From an uncultured Arachnia sp. (lineage in GTDB: Bacteria > Actinomycetota > Actinomycetes > Propionibacteriales > Propionibacteriaceae): 64,000 nucleotides of DNA. The translations under genes were made by a program, and so were the position numbers. Positions 18,094-26,242 of the stretch are shown here, one piece after another. The stretch lies in contig CAKUBE010000010.1 in the NCBI GenBank assembly GCA_934636715.1, positions 4,146-68,145 of the forward strand. Direction: 5' to 3'. The notes under the pieces are model-generated. The model made no database searches. It was not told the origin of the DNA and saw nothing but the letters and a program-made list of their open reading frames with translations. Each line of letters starts with the position of its first letter. Position 1 is the stretch's first letter.

Positions 18094-20169
18094 GTGCAGT
18101 CCCAGAACAGCGTGCAGCCGCATTCCCGCGACTACGAGGCGAAGAACCTCCTCGTCCTCGAGGGCCTGGAGGCGGTGCGCAAGCGCCCCGCCATGTACAT
18201 CGGCTCCACCGACACCCGCGGCCTCATGCACTGCCTCTGGGAGATCATCGACAACGCCGTCGACGAGGCCCTCGCCGGGTTCGGCCGGGAGATCCAGGTG
18301 GAGCTCGCCGCCGACGGGTCGATCGCCGTCACCGATCACGCCCGCGGCATCCCCGTCGACACGGAGCCCCGCACGGGCCTGAGCGGCGTCGAGGTCGTCT
18401 TCACCAAGCTGCATGCCGGGGGCAAGTTCGGCAACTCCTCCTACAACGCGACCGGCGGCCTGCACGGCGTCGGCGCCTCCGTCGTGAACGCGCTCAGCTC
18501 CCGCCTCGACGTGGCCGTCGACCGCAACGGCGCGACGTGGGAGATGAGCTTCCGCCGGGGCACCGTCGGCACATTCGACGGCGACGGACCCGACGCGCCG
18601 TTCACCCCGGGCGGCGGTCTCCGCAAGGGCAAGCGGGTGGCCAAGACCAAGACCGGGACCCGGGTCCGGTACTGGCCCGACCGGCAGATCTTCCTGGCCG
18701 ACGCGGAGCTGTCGATCGGTCAGCTGAACGACCGCGCGCGCCAGACGTCGTTCCTGGTGCCGGGGCTCCGGCTGGACGTCGCCGACCTGCGCGGCCCCGA
18801 GCCGACCCACGAGTCGTTCGTCCACGAGGGCGGCATCACGGAGTTCGCCGACTTCCTCGCCCCCGACGCGCCCCTCACCGACGTCGTCCGGCTGCAGGGC
18901 CGCGACTCCTTCGTGGAGACCGTGCCGATGCTCGACCAGTTCGGGGCGATGACGCCGACGGACGTCGAGCGCGACCTCGAGGTCGACATCGCCGTGCGCT
19001 GGGGCACCAGCTACGACACGGTGCTGCGGTCCTTCGTCAACATCATCGCCACGCCCAAGGGCGGCACGCACGTGAGCGGCTTCGAGCGCGGCCTGACGAG
19101 GGCCTTCGTCAAGTCCTTCGAGGGCACGAGGGGCCTACTGAAGGCGGGGGAGGAGATCGTCAAGGACGACTGCCTCGAGGGACTGACCTCGGTGGTCACC
19201 GTCCGGCTCGCCGAGCCGCAGTTCGAGGGCCAGACCAAGGAGGTGCTGGGCACGCCGCCCGTGCAGCGGCTGGTCGCCCGGATCGTCGAGGCGGAGATGG
19301 GCGCGTTCCTGTCGGCGAACAAGACGCGTCAGATCGCGCGCCAGCTGCAGGAGAAGGTGGTCGCGGCGTCGCGGACCCGCGTGCAGGCGCGCGCACACAA
19401 GGAGAACCAGCGCAGGAAGAACGCGCTCGAGTCCTCCACCCTGCCGCCGAAGCTCAAGGACTGCCGCTCCAACAACGTCGACGCCACCGAGCTGTTCATC
19501 GTCGAGGGCGACTCCGCGCTCGGCACCGCGAACGTGGCCCGCAACTCCGAGTTCCAGGCCCTGCTGCCCATCCGCGGCAAGATCCTGAACGTGCAGAAGG
19601 CCTCGGTCGGCGACATGCTGAAGAACGTCGAGTGCGCGTCGATCATCCAGGTCGTCGGCGCGGGCTCCGGCCGCACGTTCGACCTCGACGCCGCCCGCTA
19701 CGGCAAGGTCATCTTCATGGCGGACGCGGACTCCGACGGCGCCCACATCCGCTGCCTGCTCGCCACGCTGTTCTTCCGCTACATGCGCCCGCTGGTCGAG
19801 GCCGGCCGGGTCTATGCCGCCGTCCCGCCGCTGCACCGATTCGAGCTGACGAACCCGCGCAAGGGTCAGGAGAAGTACATCTACACGTACTCCGATGCGG
19901 AGTATCAGCGGAAGCTCGCGGAGCTGACCAAGCGCGGGCAGAAGTTCAAGGAGCCGCAGCGCTACAAGGGCCTCGGCGAGATGGACGCCTCGCAGCTCAA
20001 GGAGACCACCATGAGCCCGGCCCACCGCACCCTGCGCCGGATCACGGTCGACGACGCCAACGCCGCCGAGCACGTGTTCGAGATGCTCATGGGCGGCGAC
20101 GTCGCCCCGCGCAAGGAGTTCATCATCGAGGGCGCCTACGCCCTCGACGCGGACCGCATCGACGCCTGA
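18094..20169 (+). CDS. parE: DNA topoisomerase IV subunit B
   Basis: A 691-residue GHKL ATPase subunit of a type IIA topoisomerase; with ParC it separates linked daughter chromosomes. The ATP site has EIIDNAVDEAL, DHARGIPVD and the GGLHGVGASVVNALS loop. The transducer domain carries the QTKEVLG Lys. The Toprim domain has EGDSALG, the metal-binding DADSDGAHI and the C-terminal RYKGLGEMDA. There is no GyrB-type insertion. It is called ParE rather than GyrB because a ParC-type A subunit lies 6 kb away and not beside it, a common actinobacterial layout. The stop is followed by a weak inverted repeat (ACCCGC...GCGGGT, 20169-20187) that merges into an intergenic repeat unit. Confidence 0.93.
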   Translation: MQSQNSVQPHSRDYEAKNLLVLEGLEAVRKRPAMYIGSTDTRGLMHCLWEIIDNAVDEALAGFGREIQVELAADGSIAVTDHARGIPVDTEPRTGLSGVEVVFTKLHAGGKFGNSSYNATGGLHGVGASVVNALSSRLDVAVDRNGATWEMSFRRGTVGTFDGDGPDAPFTPGGGLRKGKRVAKTKTGTRVRYWPDRQIFLADAELSIGQLNDRARQTSFLVPGLRLDVADLRGPEPTHESFVHEGGITEFADFLAPDAPLTDVVRLQGRDSFVETVPMLDQFGAMTPTDVERDLEVDIAVRWGTSYDTVLRSFVNIIATPKGGTHVSGFERGLTRAFVKSFEGTRGLLKAGEEIVKDDCLEGLTSVVTVRLAEPQFEGQTKEVLGTPPVQRLVARIVEAEMGAFLSANKTRQIARQLQEKVVAASRTRVQARAHKENQRRKNALESSTLPPKLKDCRSNNVDATELFIVEGDSALGTANVARNSEFQALLPIRGKILNVQKASVGDMLKNVECASIIQVVGAGSGRTFDLDAARYGKVIFMADADSDGAHIRCLLATLFFRYMRPLVEAGRVYAAVPPLHRFELTNPRKGQEKYIYTYSDAEYQRKLAELTKRGQKFKEPQRYKGLGEMDASQLKETTMSPAHRTLRRITVDDANAAEHVFEMLMGGDVAPRKEFIIEGAYALDADRIDA

Positions 20170-20178
20170 CCCGCAGAA

Positions 20179-20241
20179 GGCGCGGGTCTATTGGTAACGA
20201 CCACGGGCGCTCGTTCCTCGCGGCCCGGCTCAACCAGCGGT
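20179..20241 (-). repeat. Intergenic REP-like repeat, single unit
   Basis: Read on the minus strand this 63-base stretch begins ACCGCTGGTTGAGCCGG and ends CCAATAGACCCGCGCC. Both ends match the two arms of the long palindrome at 47.8 kb almost exactly, with a diverged middle. It lies between the convergent parE and lutC genes and may double as a terminator. No coding sequence is seen in it. Confidence 0.75.
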
Positions 20242-20247
20242 GGGAGG

Positions 20248-20934
20248 CTAGCCTTCGACGAGGATCACCGCGAGGTGACGCGGGCCGTGGACGCCCTCGA
20301 CGCGGTCGAGCTCGATGTCGCTCGTCGCCGATCCGCCGCTCAGCCAGGTCACCGGCCGACGCGCGCGAAGGGCGGGGGCGAGGCGCGCGATGCCCTCGGG
20401 GACGTCGCTGACCACCTGGTCCGCGGCGATCACGCAGACGTGCACGTCCGGGAGCAGGGTCAGCGCGCGCCGGCCCTGGCCGGCACCGTGGTCGAGGGCG
20501 ATCGTGCCCGAGTCCGCCATGCCGACGGCCGCGGTCGTGACGACGGCGCCGATCCCGTTCAGCTGTTGCGACGTGAGCGGCGGCTCGTCCCGCCGGATCT
20601 CGACGCCCGCCGCGGCGACGGCGTCGGCCCACTCCGACGGGATGCCCTCGGGCAGGACGACGCTCGCGACGTCGAACGACACGAGCGCGGCGACCACCGC
20701 CGCCGCCACCTCGTCGGGCCGACACCGGGTCACGCCCGCCTTGTAGTCCTCGACCTTCTCGACGAAGTCGGCGAGCACATCGACGGTGCCCAGTGGCCTG
20801 CCGTAGACCCACGTCACCGGCACGTCGGCGACGGGATCCTGCTCGGCGACATCGGTGATCGCGGCCCGCACTCTCCGGAGGACCTCGTCCCGCGCCGTAC
20901 CCTGCGTCGCCACCACGGCCTCACGCGCGTTCAT
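20248..20934 (-). CDS. lutC: LutC, lactate utilisation protein C
   Basis: A 228-residue LUD-domain protein, the third subunit of the LutABC L-lactate dehydrogenase complex that oxidises lactate to pyruvate. Typical LutC parts are visible: PVTWVYGRPL, the VVLPEGIPSEW strand, the signature GIGAVVTTAAVGMADSGTIALD and HVCVIAADQVV, and the closing SGGSATSDIELDRVEGVHGPR. The start ATG overlaps the lutB stop by four bases (20931-20934), so the pair is translationally coupled. It is the last gene of lctP-lutA-lutB-lutC. Confidence 0.92.
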   Translation of the reverse strand: MNAREAVVATQGTARDEVLRRVRAAITDVAEQDPVADVPVTWVYGRPLGTVDVLADFVEKVEDYKAGVTRCRPDEVAAAVVAALVSFDVASVVLPEGIPSEWADAVAAAGVEIRRDEPPLTSQQLNGIGAVVTTAAVGMADSGTIALDHGAGQGRRALTLLPDVHVCVIAADQVVSDVPEGIARLAPALRARRPVTWLSGGSATSDIELDRVEGVHGPRHLAVILVEG

Positions 20935-22412
20935 CGTCCCTCTCCTTCGCGGTTCTTCTTCCACCACTGGCGGAACGTCTGCTTGGGGGGCGCCTCGACG
21001 TCGCGGGCGCGGAGCCAGCGCGAGGCGATGGGGATGGGCAGCTTCCCGAGCCACCTCTTCCCGAACACCCCGCCCGCGGCGCGCGTGGCCAGTTGCGCCT
21101 CCGCCAGGTGCTTGCCGTCGGACATCACCCAGGCCGCCGTCTTCATCAGCGCCTGCTCGCCCGTGGCGTGGTCGGCGGTCTTGTACTCGACCACCTTGTT
21201 GCGCAGATGCACCAGGATGTCCGTGAACGGGATCCTCACCGGGCAGACGTCGTTGCAGGCGCCGCACAGCGTCGAGGCGAACGGCAGGGCGCGGTCGCGC
21301 GCGTCCTCGAGGCCGCGGAGTTGCGGGCCGAGGATCGCGCCGATCGGGCCGGGGTAGGGCGAGCCGTAGGCGTGCCCGCCGACCCGCTCGTAGACGGGGC
21401 AGATGTTGAGGCACGCGGAGCAGCGGATGCACCGCAGCGCCGCCCTGCCCGTCGGGTCCGAGAGCACGCGGCTGCGGCCGTTGTCGAGCAGCACCACGTG
21501 CAGGTCCTGGGGGCCGTCGCCGTCGGTCACGCCGGTCCACAGAGAGGTGTACGGGTTCATCCGCTCCCCGGTCGACGACCGGGGGAGCAGCTTCAGGAAG
21601 ACCTCCAGGTCCTCGATCGTCGGCAGGATCTTCTCGATGCCGACGACCGACACCAGCGTCTTCGGCAACGTCAGGCACATTCGCCCATTGCCCTCCGACT
21701 CGACGATGACCAGCGTCCCCGTCTCCGCGACGATGAAGTTGCCGCCGGAGACGGCCATCTCGGCGCGCAGGAACTTCTCGCGCAGGTGGACGCGCGCCGC
21801 CTCGGCCAGCTCGGGCGGGTTGTCCGAGATGCCCTCGGGAGCGGGCGTGCCGTAGCGCCCCATCTCCTCTACGAAGATCTCGCGCACCTCGCGGCGGTTG
21901 CGGTGGATCGCGGGCACGAGGATGTGGCTGGGCAGGTCGTGGCCGAGCTGCACGATGAGTTCGGCCAGGTCCGTCTCCCAGGCCGCGATCCCCTCGGCCT
22001 CGAGCGCCTCGTTGAGGTCGATCTCCTGGGTCACCATCGACTTGATCTTCACGACCTCGTCGACGCCCTTGGCCTTCGCGATGTCGGCGACGATGCGGTT
22101 GGCATCGGCGGCGTCGCGCGCCCAGTGCACCGTGATGCCCGCGGCTGTCATGGCGGCCTCGGCCTGCAGCAGGTAGGTGTCCAGGTGGCGGCCGACGCGG
22201 TCCTTGATCTGGGCGGCGGCGGTGCGCAGCTCCTCCCAGTCGGGGACCTCCGAGGCGCGGACGACGCGCTTGGCCCGGATCGTCGTCGTCGCGTGGGCGA
22301 GGTTCTTGCGCAGTTGGGCGTTCGCCAGGCCGACCTTGGCGGCCTTGGGGAACTCGGGGATGCCGAGCCACGTGCCGGGTTCGGGCGTGCGTCGCTCCAT
22401 GGTGGCGCTCAT
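20931..22412 (-). CDS. lutB: LutB, iron-sulfur lactate utilisation protein B
   Basis: A 493-residue protein with an N-terminal LUD domain and a C-terminal ferredoxin part. Two 4Fe-4S motifs are present: CIRCSACLNICPVYE (about residue 328) and CGACNDVCPVRIP (about 384). The conserved HGD-like core and the segments GNFIVAETGTLVIVESEGN and RMNPYTSLWTG are typical. It passes electrons from lactate within the LutABC complex. The ATG at 22412 has GAGGAG eight bases upstream and overlaps the lutA stop by four bases. A second ATG four codons later is possible but less well placed. Confidence 0.93.
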   Translation of the reverse strand: MSATMERRTPEPGTWLGIPEFPKAAKVGLANAQLRKNLAHATTTIRAKRVVRASEVPDWEELRTAAAQIKDRVGRHLDTYLLQAEAAMTAAGITVHWARDAADANRIVADIAKAKGVDEVVKIKSMVTQEIDLNEALEAEGIAAWETDLAELIVQLGHDLPSHILVPAIHRNRREVREIFVEEMGRYGTPAPEGISDNPPELAEAARVHLREKFLRAEMAVSGGNFIVAETGTLVIVESEGNGRMCLTLPKTLVSVVGIEKILPTIEDLEVFLKLLPRSSTGERMNPYTSLWTGVTDGDGPQDLHVVLLDNGRSRVLSDPTGRAALRCIRCSACLNICPVYERVGGHAYGSPYPGPIGAILGPQLRGLEDARDRALPFASTLCGACNDVCPVRIPFTDILVHLRNKVVEYKTADHATGEQALMKTAAWVMSDGKHLAEAQLATRAAGGVFGKRWLGKLPIPIASRWLRARDVEAPPKQTFRQWWKKNREGEGR

Positions 22413-23167
22413 CGCGGGTTCTCCTCTGTGCTCGCAAGGATCTCGGCGAGGTGGATGGTGCGGACCGGTTCGTGGTCGCGGTGCAGCACCCCGCCGATGT
22501 TCATCAGGCACGCCTGGTCGCCGGCGACGAGATACTCGGCGCCGGTCGAGGTCACGTTGCGCGCTTTGTCCGTGGCCATGGCGATCGACACGTCGGGGTT
22601 CTTGATCGAGAACGTGCCGCCGAACCCGCAGCACTGCTCGGCCCCGGGCAGGTCGAGCAGTTCGATCCCGCCGACGGCGCGCAACAGCCGGAGCGGCCGG
22701 TCGCCGACCTTCGCCACCCGGATCGAGTGGCAGGTCGGGTGGTAGGTGACCCGATGGGGGAAGTAGGCGCCGACGTCGGTGACGCCCAGCACGTCGATCA
22801 GGAACTCGCTCAGCTCGTAGCTGCGCGACGCGACGGCCTTGGCGTCCTCGGCGAGCGGCTCGTCGCCGGCATGGCGCGCCAGCATCTCGTGCTGGTGGCG
22901 CACGGAGCCGACGCACGAGCCGGACGGCCCGACGACGTAGTCGTAGTCGCCGAAGGACGAAACGTAGTTGCGCACCGTCGGCAGCGCCTCCTTCCAGTAG
23001 CCCGTGTTGGTCATGATCTGGCCGCAACACGTCTGCCTGGGGGGATAGACGACCCGGCAGCCGAGCCGCTCGAGGACCGTCACCGTCGCGATGGGGATCG
23101 ACGGCTTCATGGTGTCGTTGATGCAGGTGGCGAACAGCGCCACGGTCTTTCCGCTTCCTGGGGACAT
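22409..23167 (-). CDS. lutA: LutA, CCG-domain lactate utilisation protein A
   Basis: A 252-residue protein with two CCG (DUF224) cysteine-rich repeats: TCCGQIMTNTGYW and CCGFGGTFSIK, each with an upstream C in the pattern CxnCCGxnC (GPSGSCVGS, YHPTCHS). These ligate 4Fe-4S centres in the LutA/GlpC/HdrB group. The ATG at 23167 (MSPGSGKTVALFATC) has GAGGAG upstream; in-frame codons before it read into the upstream gene boundary. It lies ten bases after the permease gene and overlaps lutB by four bases. Confidence 0.92.
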   Translation of the reverse strand: MSPGSGKTVALFATCINDTMKPSIPIATVTVLERLGCRVVYPPRQTCCGQIMTNTGYWKEALPTVRNYVSSFGDYDYVVGPSGSCVGSVRHQHEMLARHAGDEPLAEDAKAVASRSYELSEFLIDVLGVTDVGAYFPHRVTYHPTCHSIRVAKVGDRPLRLLRAVGGIELLDLPGAEQCCGFGGTFSIKNPDVSIAMATDKARNVTSTGAEYLVAGDQACLMNIGGVLHRDHEPVRTIHLAEILASTEENPR

Positions 23168-23177
23168 GGCGTTCTCC

Positions 23178-24839
23178 TCAGCCGAAGTGCGGGAGCATCC
23201 AGCTGAGCACTGGCGTGGACTGCAACCCGACAAGAAGACACAGTACGACCAGCAGCCCGATGCTCCACCAGATGACGCGGCGGAACAGCTCGGATTCCGA
23301 GCCGAGCAGCCCGACGGCGGAGCAGGCGATCGCCAGGTTCTGCGGGCTGATCATCTTGCCGACGACGCCACCGGTGGTGTTGGCGGCCACCAGGAGGGTG
23401 GGATCGAGCCCGACCTTCTCGGCGGTCGTCTGCTGCAGCGTGGCGAACAGCGCGTTGGCGGAGGTGTCGGAGCCGGTCACGGCCGTCCCGATCCAGCCGA
23501 GGATGGGCGAGAAGAACGCGAATGCGGCGCCGACGCCGGCGATCCACGCGCCGATCGTGATGGTCTGCCCGGAGTGGTTCATGACGTAGGCCAGCGACAG
23601 CACCGACGCGATGGTGAGTGCGGACCAGCGCATCTTGAACACCGTCGCCTTGAGCTCGCCGAACACCGCGGAGGCGGAGACCCGGTACACGAGGGCCACG
23701 ATGATGGTGGTGATGACGAGCAGGGTGCCGGGGCTGGAGAGCCACTGGAAGTTGTAGATCGCCGAGGAGCTCGGCTCGCCGTTCTTGAGCAGGTTGCCGA
23801 AGAGGCCGGGCCAGCGCACCTTGAGGTCCGTGGCGGCGAGGAACTTCACGACGGCGGGGACGAGCTTCGCGACCGAGAAGATCACGATGACGAGCAGGTA
23901 GGGGAACAGCGCCATGAAGATCCGGCCGCCGGTCAGCGTGTCGGCGGCGTGGGGTGCCGGCTCCGGGGTGCCGACGACGTTCTCGCGGGTGCGCTCGGCG
24001 GCCAGGCGCTCGAGGGCCTCCTCGCCGCCCTTCGGCTGCCAGAAGCGGAGGAACACGACGCCGGCGCCGAGTGCCACCAGCGAGGCGACGACGTCGGTGA
24101 GCTCCACGGAGAAGTAGGTCGCCGACAGCCACTGCGCGACGGCGAAGGCGAAGCCGATGACGACCGCGACGGGCCAGGTCTGCTTCAGCCCCCGCTTGCC
24201 GTCGGCGAGGAGCACCAGCAGCAGCGGGACGAACAGCGCGAGGACGGGGGACTGGTGGCCCACGTAGGCGCCGATCTCGCGGTAGGGGATGCCGGTCAGG
24301 TTACCGGCGGTGATGATGGGGATGGCGACGGCGCCGAACGCCACGGGTGCGGTGTTGGCCAGCAGCACGACCATGGCCGCGCGGAAGGCCGAGAAACCGA
24401 TCGACATCAGCATCACGCCGGTGATCGCGACGGGCGCGCCGAAGCCCGCGAGGGCCTCCATCAGGCCGCCGAAGCAGAAGGCGATCAGGATGGCGACGAC
24501 GCGCGGGTCGTCGGAGATCAGGTGGAAGGTGGAGCGGAGGTCCTCGAATCGGCCGCTGACCACCGTCACCTGGTACATCCAGATGGCGGTGAGCACGATC
24601 CACGTGATCGGGAACAGGCCGAAGACGGCGCCCTGGGTGCCGGCGAGAAGGGCGAGCTGGACGGGCATCTTGAAGGCGACGACGGCGACGACGAGCGCCG
24701 AGGCGAGCGCGGCGAGGCCGGCCCAATGAGCCTTCCACTTGAGCACGCCGAGCGTGAAGAACATCACGAGAAGGGGGATGAGCGCCACCAACGCAGAGAG
24801 CGTCAAGTTTCCCAAGGGCGCGAGTACGGGTTCGTACAT
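23178..24839 (-). CDS. lctP: LctP-family lactate permease
   Basis: A 553-residue membrane protein with about 13-14 hydrophobic segments, the normal size for LctP/LldP proton-coupled lactate importers. Recognisable motifs are FCFGGLMEALAGFGAPVAITG, NTAPVAFGAVAIPI, HSGQTITIGAW, FFSPILGWIGTAVTGSDTSANALF and ANTTGGVVGKMISPQNLAIA. It is the first gene of the lut operon, starting 26 bases after a -10 box and just downstream of two operator palindromes. Cotranscription with lutABC points to lactate rather than glycolate as substrate. Confidence 0.94.
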   Translation of the reverse strand: MYEPVLAPLGNLTLSALVALIPLLVMFFTLGVLKWKAHWAGLAALASALVVAVVAFKMPVQLALLAGTQGAVFGLFPITWIVLTAIWMYQVTVVSGRFEDLRSTFHLISDDPRVVAILIAFCFGGLMEALAGFGAPVAITGVMLMSIGFSAFRAAMVVLLANTAPVAFGAVAIPIITAGNLTGIPYREIGAYVGHQSPVLALFVPLLLVLLADGKRGLKQTWPVAVVIGFAFAVAQWLSATYFSVELTDVVASLVALGAGVVFLRFWQPKGGEEALERLAAERTRENVVGTPEPAPHAADTLTGGRIFMALFPYLLVIVIFSVAKLVPAVVKFLAATDLKVRWPGLFGNLLKNGEPSSSAIYNFQWLSSPGTLLVITTIIVALVYRVSASAVFGELKATVFKMRWSALTIASVLSLAYVMNHSGQTITIGAWIAGVGAAFAFFSPILGWIGTAVTGSDTSANALFATLQQTTAEKVGLDPTLLVAANTTGGVVGKMISPQNLAIACSAVGLLGSESELFRRVIWWSIGLLVVLCLLVGLQSTPVLSWMLPHFG

Positions 24840-24864
24840 GGTCTGACTCCAGTGTCGGGTGTTC

Positions 24865-24870
24865 GTTATA
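24865..24870 (-). promoter_or_regulatory. -10 box of the lctP-lutABC promoter
   Basis: On the minus strand TATAAC at 24870-24865 is a good -10 hexamer. It sits between the lctP start codon (24839) and the nearer operator palindrome, which then falls in the spacer just upstream. The -35 hexamer is poor, as is usual for a high-GC promoter. Confidence 0.5.
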
Positions 24871-24874
24871 GAAC

Positions 24875-24885
24875 TGGTCTGACCA
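24875..24885. promoter_or_regulatory. FadR/LldR-type operator 1
   Basis: TGGTCTGACCA is a perfect 11-base palindrome around a central T, the consensus operator (TGGTCNGACCA) of FadR-subfamily GntR regulators such as LldR and PdhR. It lies directly upstream of the lctP -10 box, so a bound repressor would block the promoter. The divergently placed GntR gene next to it is the obvious binder. Confidence 0.85.
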
Positions 24886-24906
24886 ACCTAGCAGAGCGGC
24901 GTCCTC

Positions 24907-24917
24907 TGGTCAGACCA
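24907..24917. promoter_or_regulatory. FadR/LldR-type operator 2
   Basis: TGGTCAGACCA is the second perfect TGGTCNGACCA palindrome. Its centre is 32 bases from that of operator 1, almost exactly three helical turns, so both face the same side of the DNA and could be bound cooperatively or looped. It may also serve autoregulation of the divergent regulator gene. Confidence 0.85.
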
Positions 24918-24989
24918 ACCCCCGGTTAAGGGTGTTCACGGAAGCGGCTACACGGCCGGCAGGCCCTCGCCATGGGGGAGAATGGCCCG

Positions 24990-25673
24990 ATGACCACCGG
25001 AGGATTCGATGCCGTACTCGACCATTTGACCGGCGAGATCCTGGACGGGCGCGTCGTGCCGGGGGAGCGACTGCCCACCGAACGCGACCTGGCGACGCGG
25101 CTGGGGGCGAGCAGGAGCGCGGTGCGCGAGGCGATCAAGGTGCTACAGGCGCAGGGCGTGCTCACGTCGCAGGCGGGCCCGGGCGGGGGCACGAGGGTGG
25201 CGACGGGCCAGGGCGTCGCGCTGGGAAGGATGCTCCGGCTGCACGTGGCCTTGGGCGCGGTCTGGTTCGATGAACTGACCGAGACGCGGGTCCTCCTGGA
25301 ACGGGGCGCGGCGAGGGCCGCGGCGGGGAAGGCCGGCGCCGCCGACATCGCCGAGTTGGAGCGGCTGCTCGCCGAGATGGTTGCCAACTCCGACGAGCGC
25401 ACCTTCAACGAGCTCGACACCGCGTTCCATCTGGCCATCGCCGGTTCGGGTGCGAACCGCCTGATGCGCGACATCACGGTCGCCATCCGCGAGGCCGTCG
25501 CGGAACGCATCCTCGTGGCCGAGCGTGAACTGGACGCCTGGCCCAGGTTCCGCGACCGCCTGAACCAGCAGCACCGCGCGATCCTCGAGGCGATCAGGCA
25601 GGGCGACGGCGACCTCGCGGCCGAGCGCGTCGACCGGCACATCCGCGAGGCGCACCGCGTCCTCCTCGGGTGA
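24990..25673 (+). CDS. FadR-subfamily GntR regulator of lactate genes (LldR-like)
   Basis: A 227-residue regulator. The winged helix occupies about residues 5-70 (LDGRVVPGERLPTERDLATRLGASRSAVREAIKVLQAQGVL is the usual GntR signature, here across residues 19-57). An FCD effector domain follows, with the metal-binding Asp and His residues in ELDTAFHLAIAG, in HRAIL and in DRHIREAHR. FCD domains of LldR proteins sense lactate. The ATG at 24990 has GGGGGAG ten bases upstream; an in-frame ATG at 24972 has no ribosome site. It is divergent from lctP, with two palindromic operators between, and most likely represses lctP-lutABC until lactate is present. Confidence 0.9.
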   Translation: MTTGGFDAVLDHLTGEILDGRVVPGERLPTERDLATRLGASRSAVREAIKVLQAQGVLTSQAGPGGGTRVATGQGVALGRMLRLHVALGAVWFDELTETRVLLERGAARAAAGKAGAADIAELERLLAEMVANSDERTFNELDTAFHLAIAGSGANRLMRDITVAIREAVAERILVAERELDAWPRFRDRLNQQHRAILEAIRQGDGDLAAERVDRHIREAHRVLLG

Positions 25674-25700
25674 GGGCGCTCATCGTGGCCTCGCCCGGCG

Positions 25701-26192
25701 TCACACGATCTGGCGCAGCAGGCCCGTGTCGACGTCGTACATGAACCCGCCGACCTCGGCCTCGCCCCGGATCAGCGGGTGGCGCGAGACCATGTCGACG
25801 TCCTCCTTCAACCTGCCCATCTGATCGGGGTTCGCGCCGAACGAGATCCAGCTGGTGTCCTCGCCGGTCTTCTCGGCGATCTTGCGGCGGATGTCGGCGT
25901 CGGTGCCCGACGCCATCGCGCACCGGGTGTGCGGGACGATCATGATCCGGTTGACCTGGAGCAGCTGCACGCTGAGCACGCACCCCGTGAGGACCTCCGC
26001 GGAGACGCGGCCGCCGGGCGAGCGCAGGATCTTGGCGTCGCCCAGCTTCAGCCCGAGCATGCGCAGCGGCTCGATCCGCGAGTCCATGCAGGTCACCAGC
26101 GCGACCCCTGCCTTGGCGATGCCGTCGAAGTGGCCGTCGGTGAACGTGGCACCGAATTCGGCGTTGGCGGCGAGCAGGTCGTCGAAGCTCAT
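25701..26192 (-). CDS. Beta-class carbonic anhydrase
   Basis: A 163-residue zinc enzyme that interconverts CO2 and bicarbonate. The zinc ligands are visible in CMDSRIEP (Cys and the Asp-Arg dyad) and HTRC (His and Cys). The short length and the linker GGRVSAEVL match the small actinobacterial beta-carbonic anhydrases. It has no signal peptide. It is transcribed toward parC's direction but stands 50 bases from the parC stop, and it converges with the lactate regulator gene. Confidence 0.9.
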   Translation of the reverse strand: MSFDDLLAANAEFGATFTDGHFDGIAKAGVALVTCMDSRIEPLRMLGLKLGDAKILRSPGGRVSAEVLTGCVLSVQLLQVNRIMIVPHTRCAMASGTDADIRRKIAEKTGEDTSWISFGANPDQMGRLKEDVDMVSRHPLIRGEAEVGGFMYDVDTGLLRQIV

Positions 26193-26242
26193 GCGGGTCC
26201 TTCCGGGTGTGTCGTGCGAGAGCCGTGCCCTCGTTCGCGAGC

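Noticed and set aside
20931..23030. Long minus-strand frame joining lutB with upstream sequence
   Set aside because: The part upstream of 22412 is out of phase with lutA and has no lutB-like residues; the lutB ATG with its ribosome site and the ATGA overlap decide the start.
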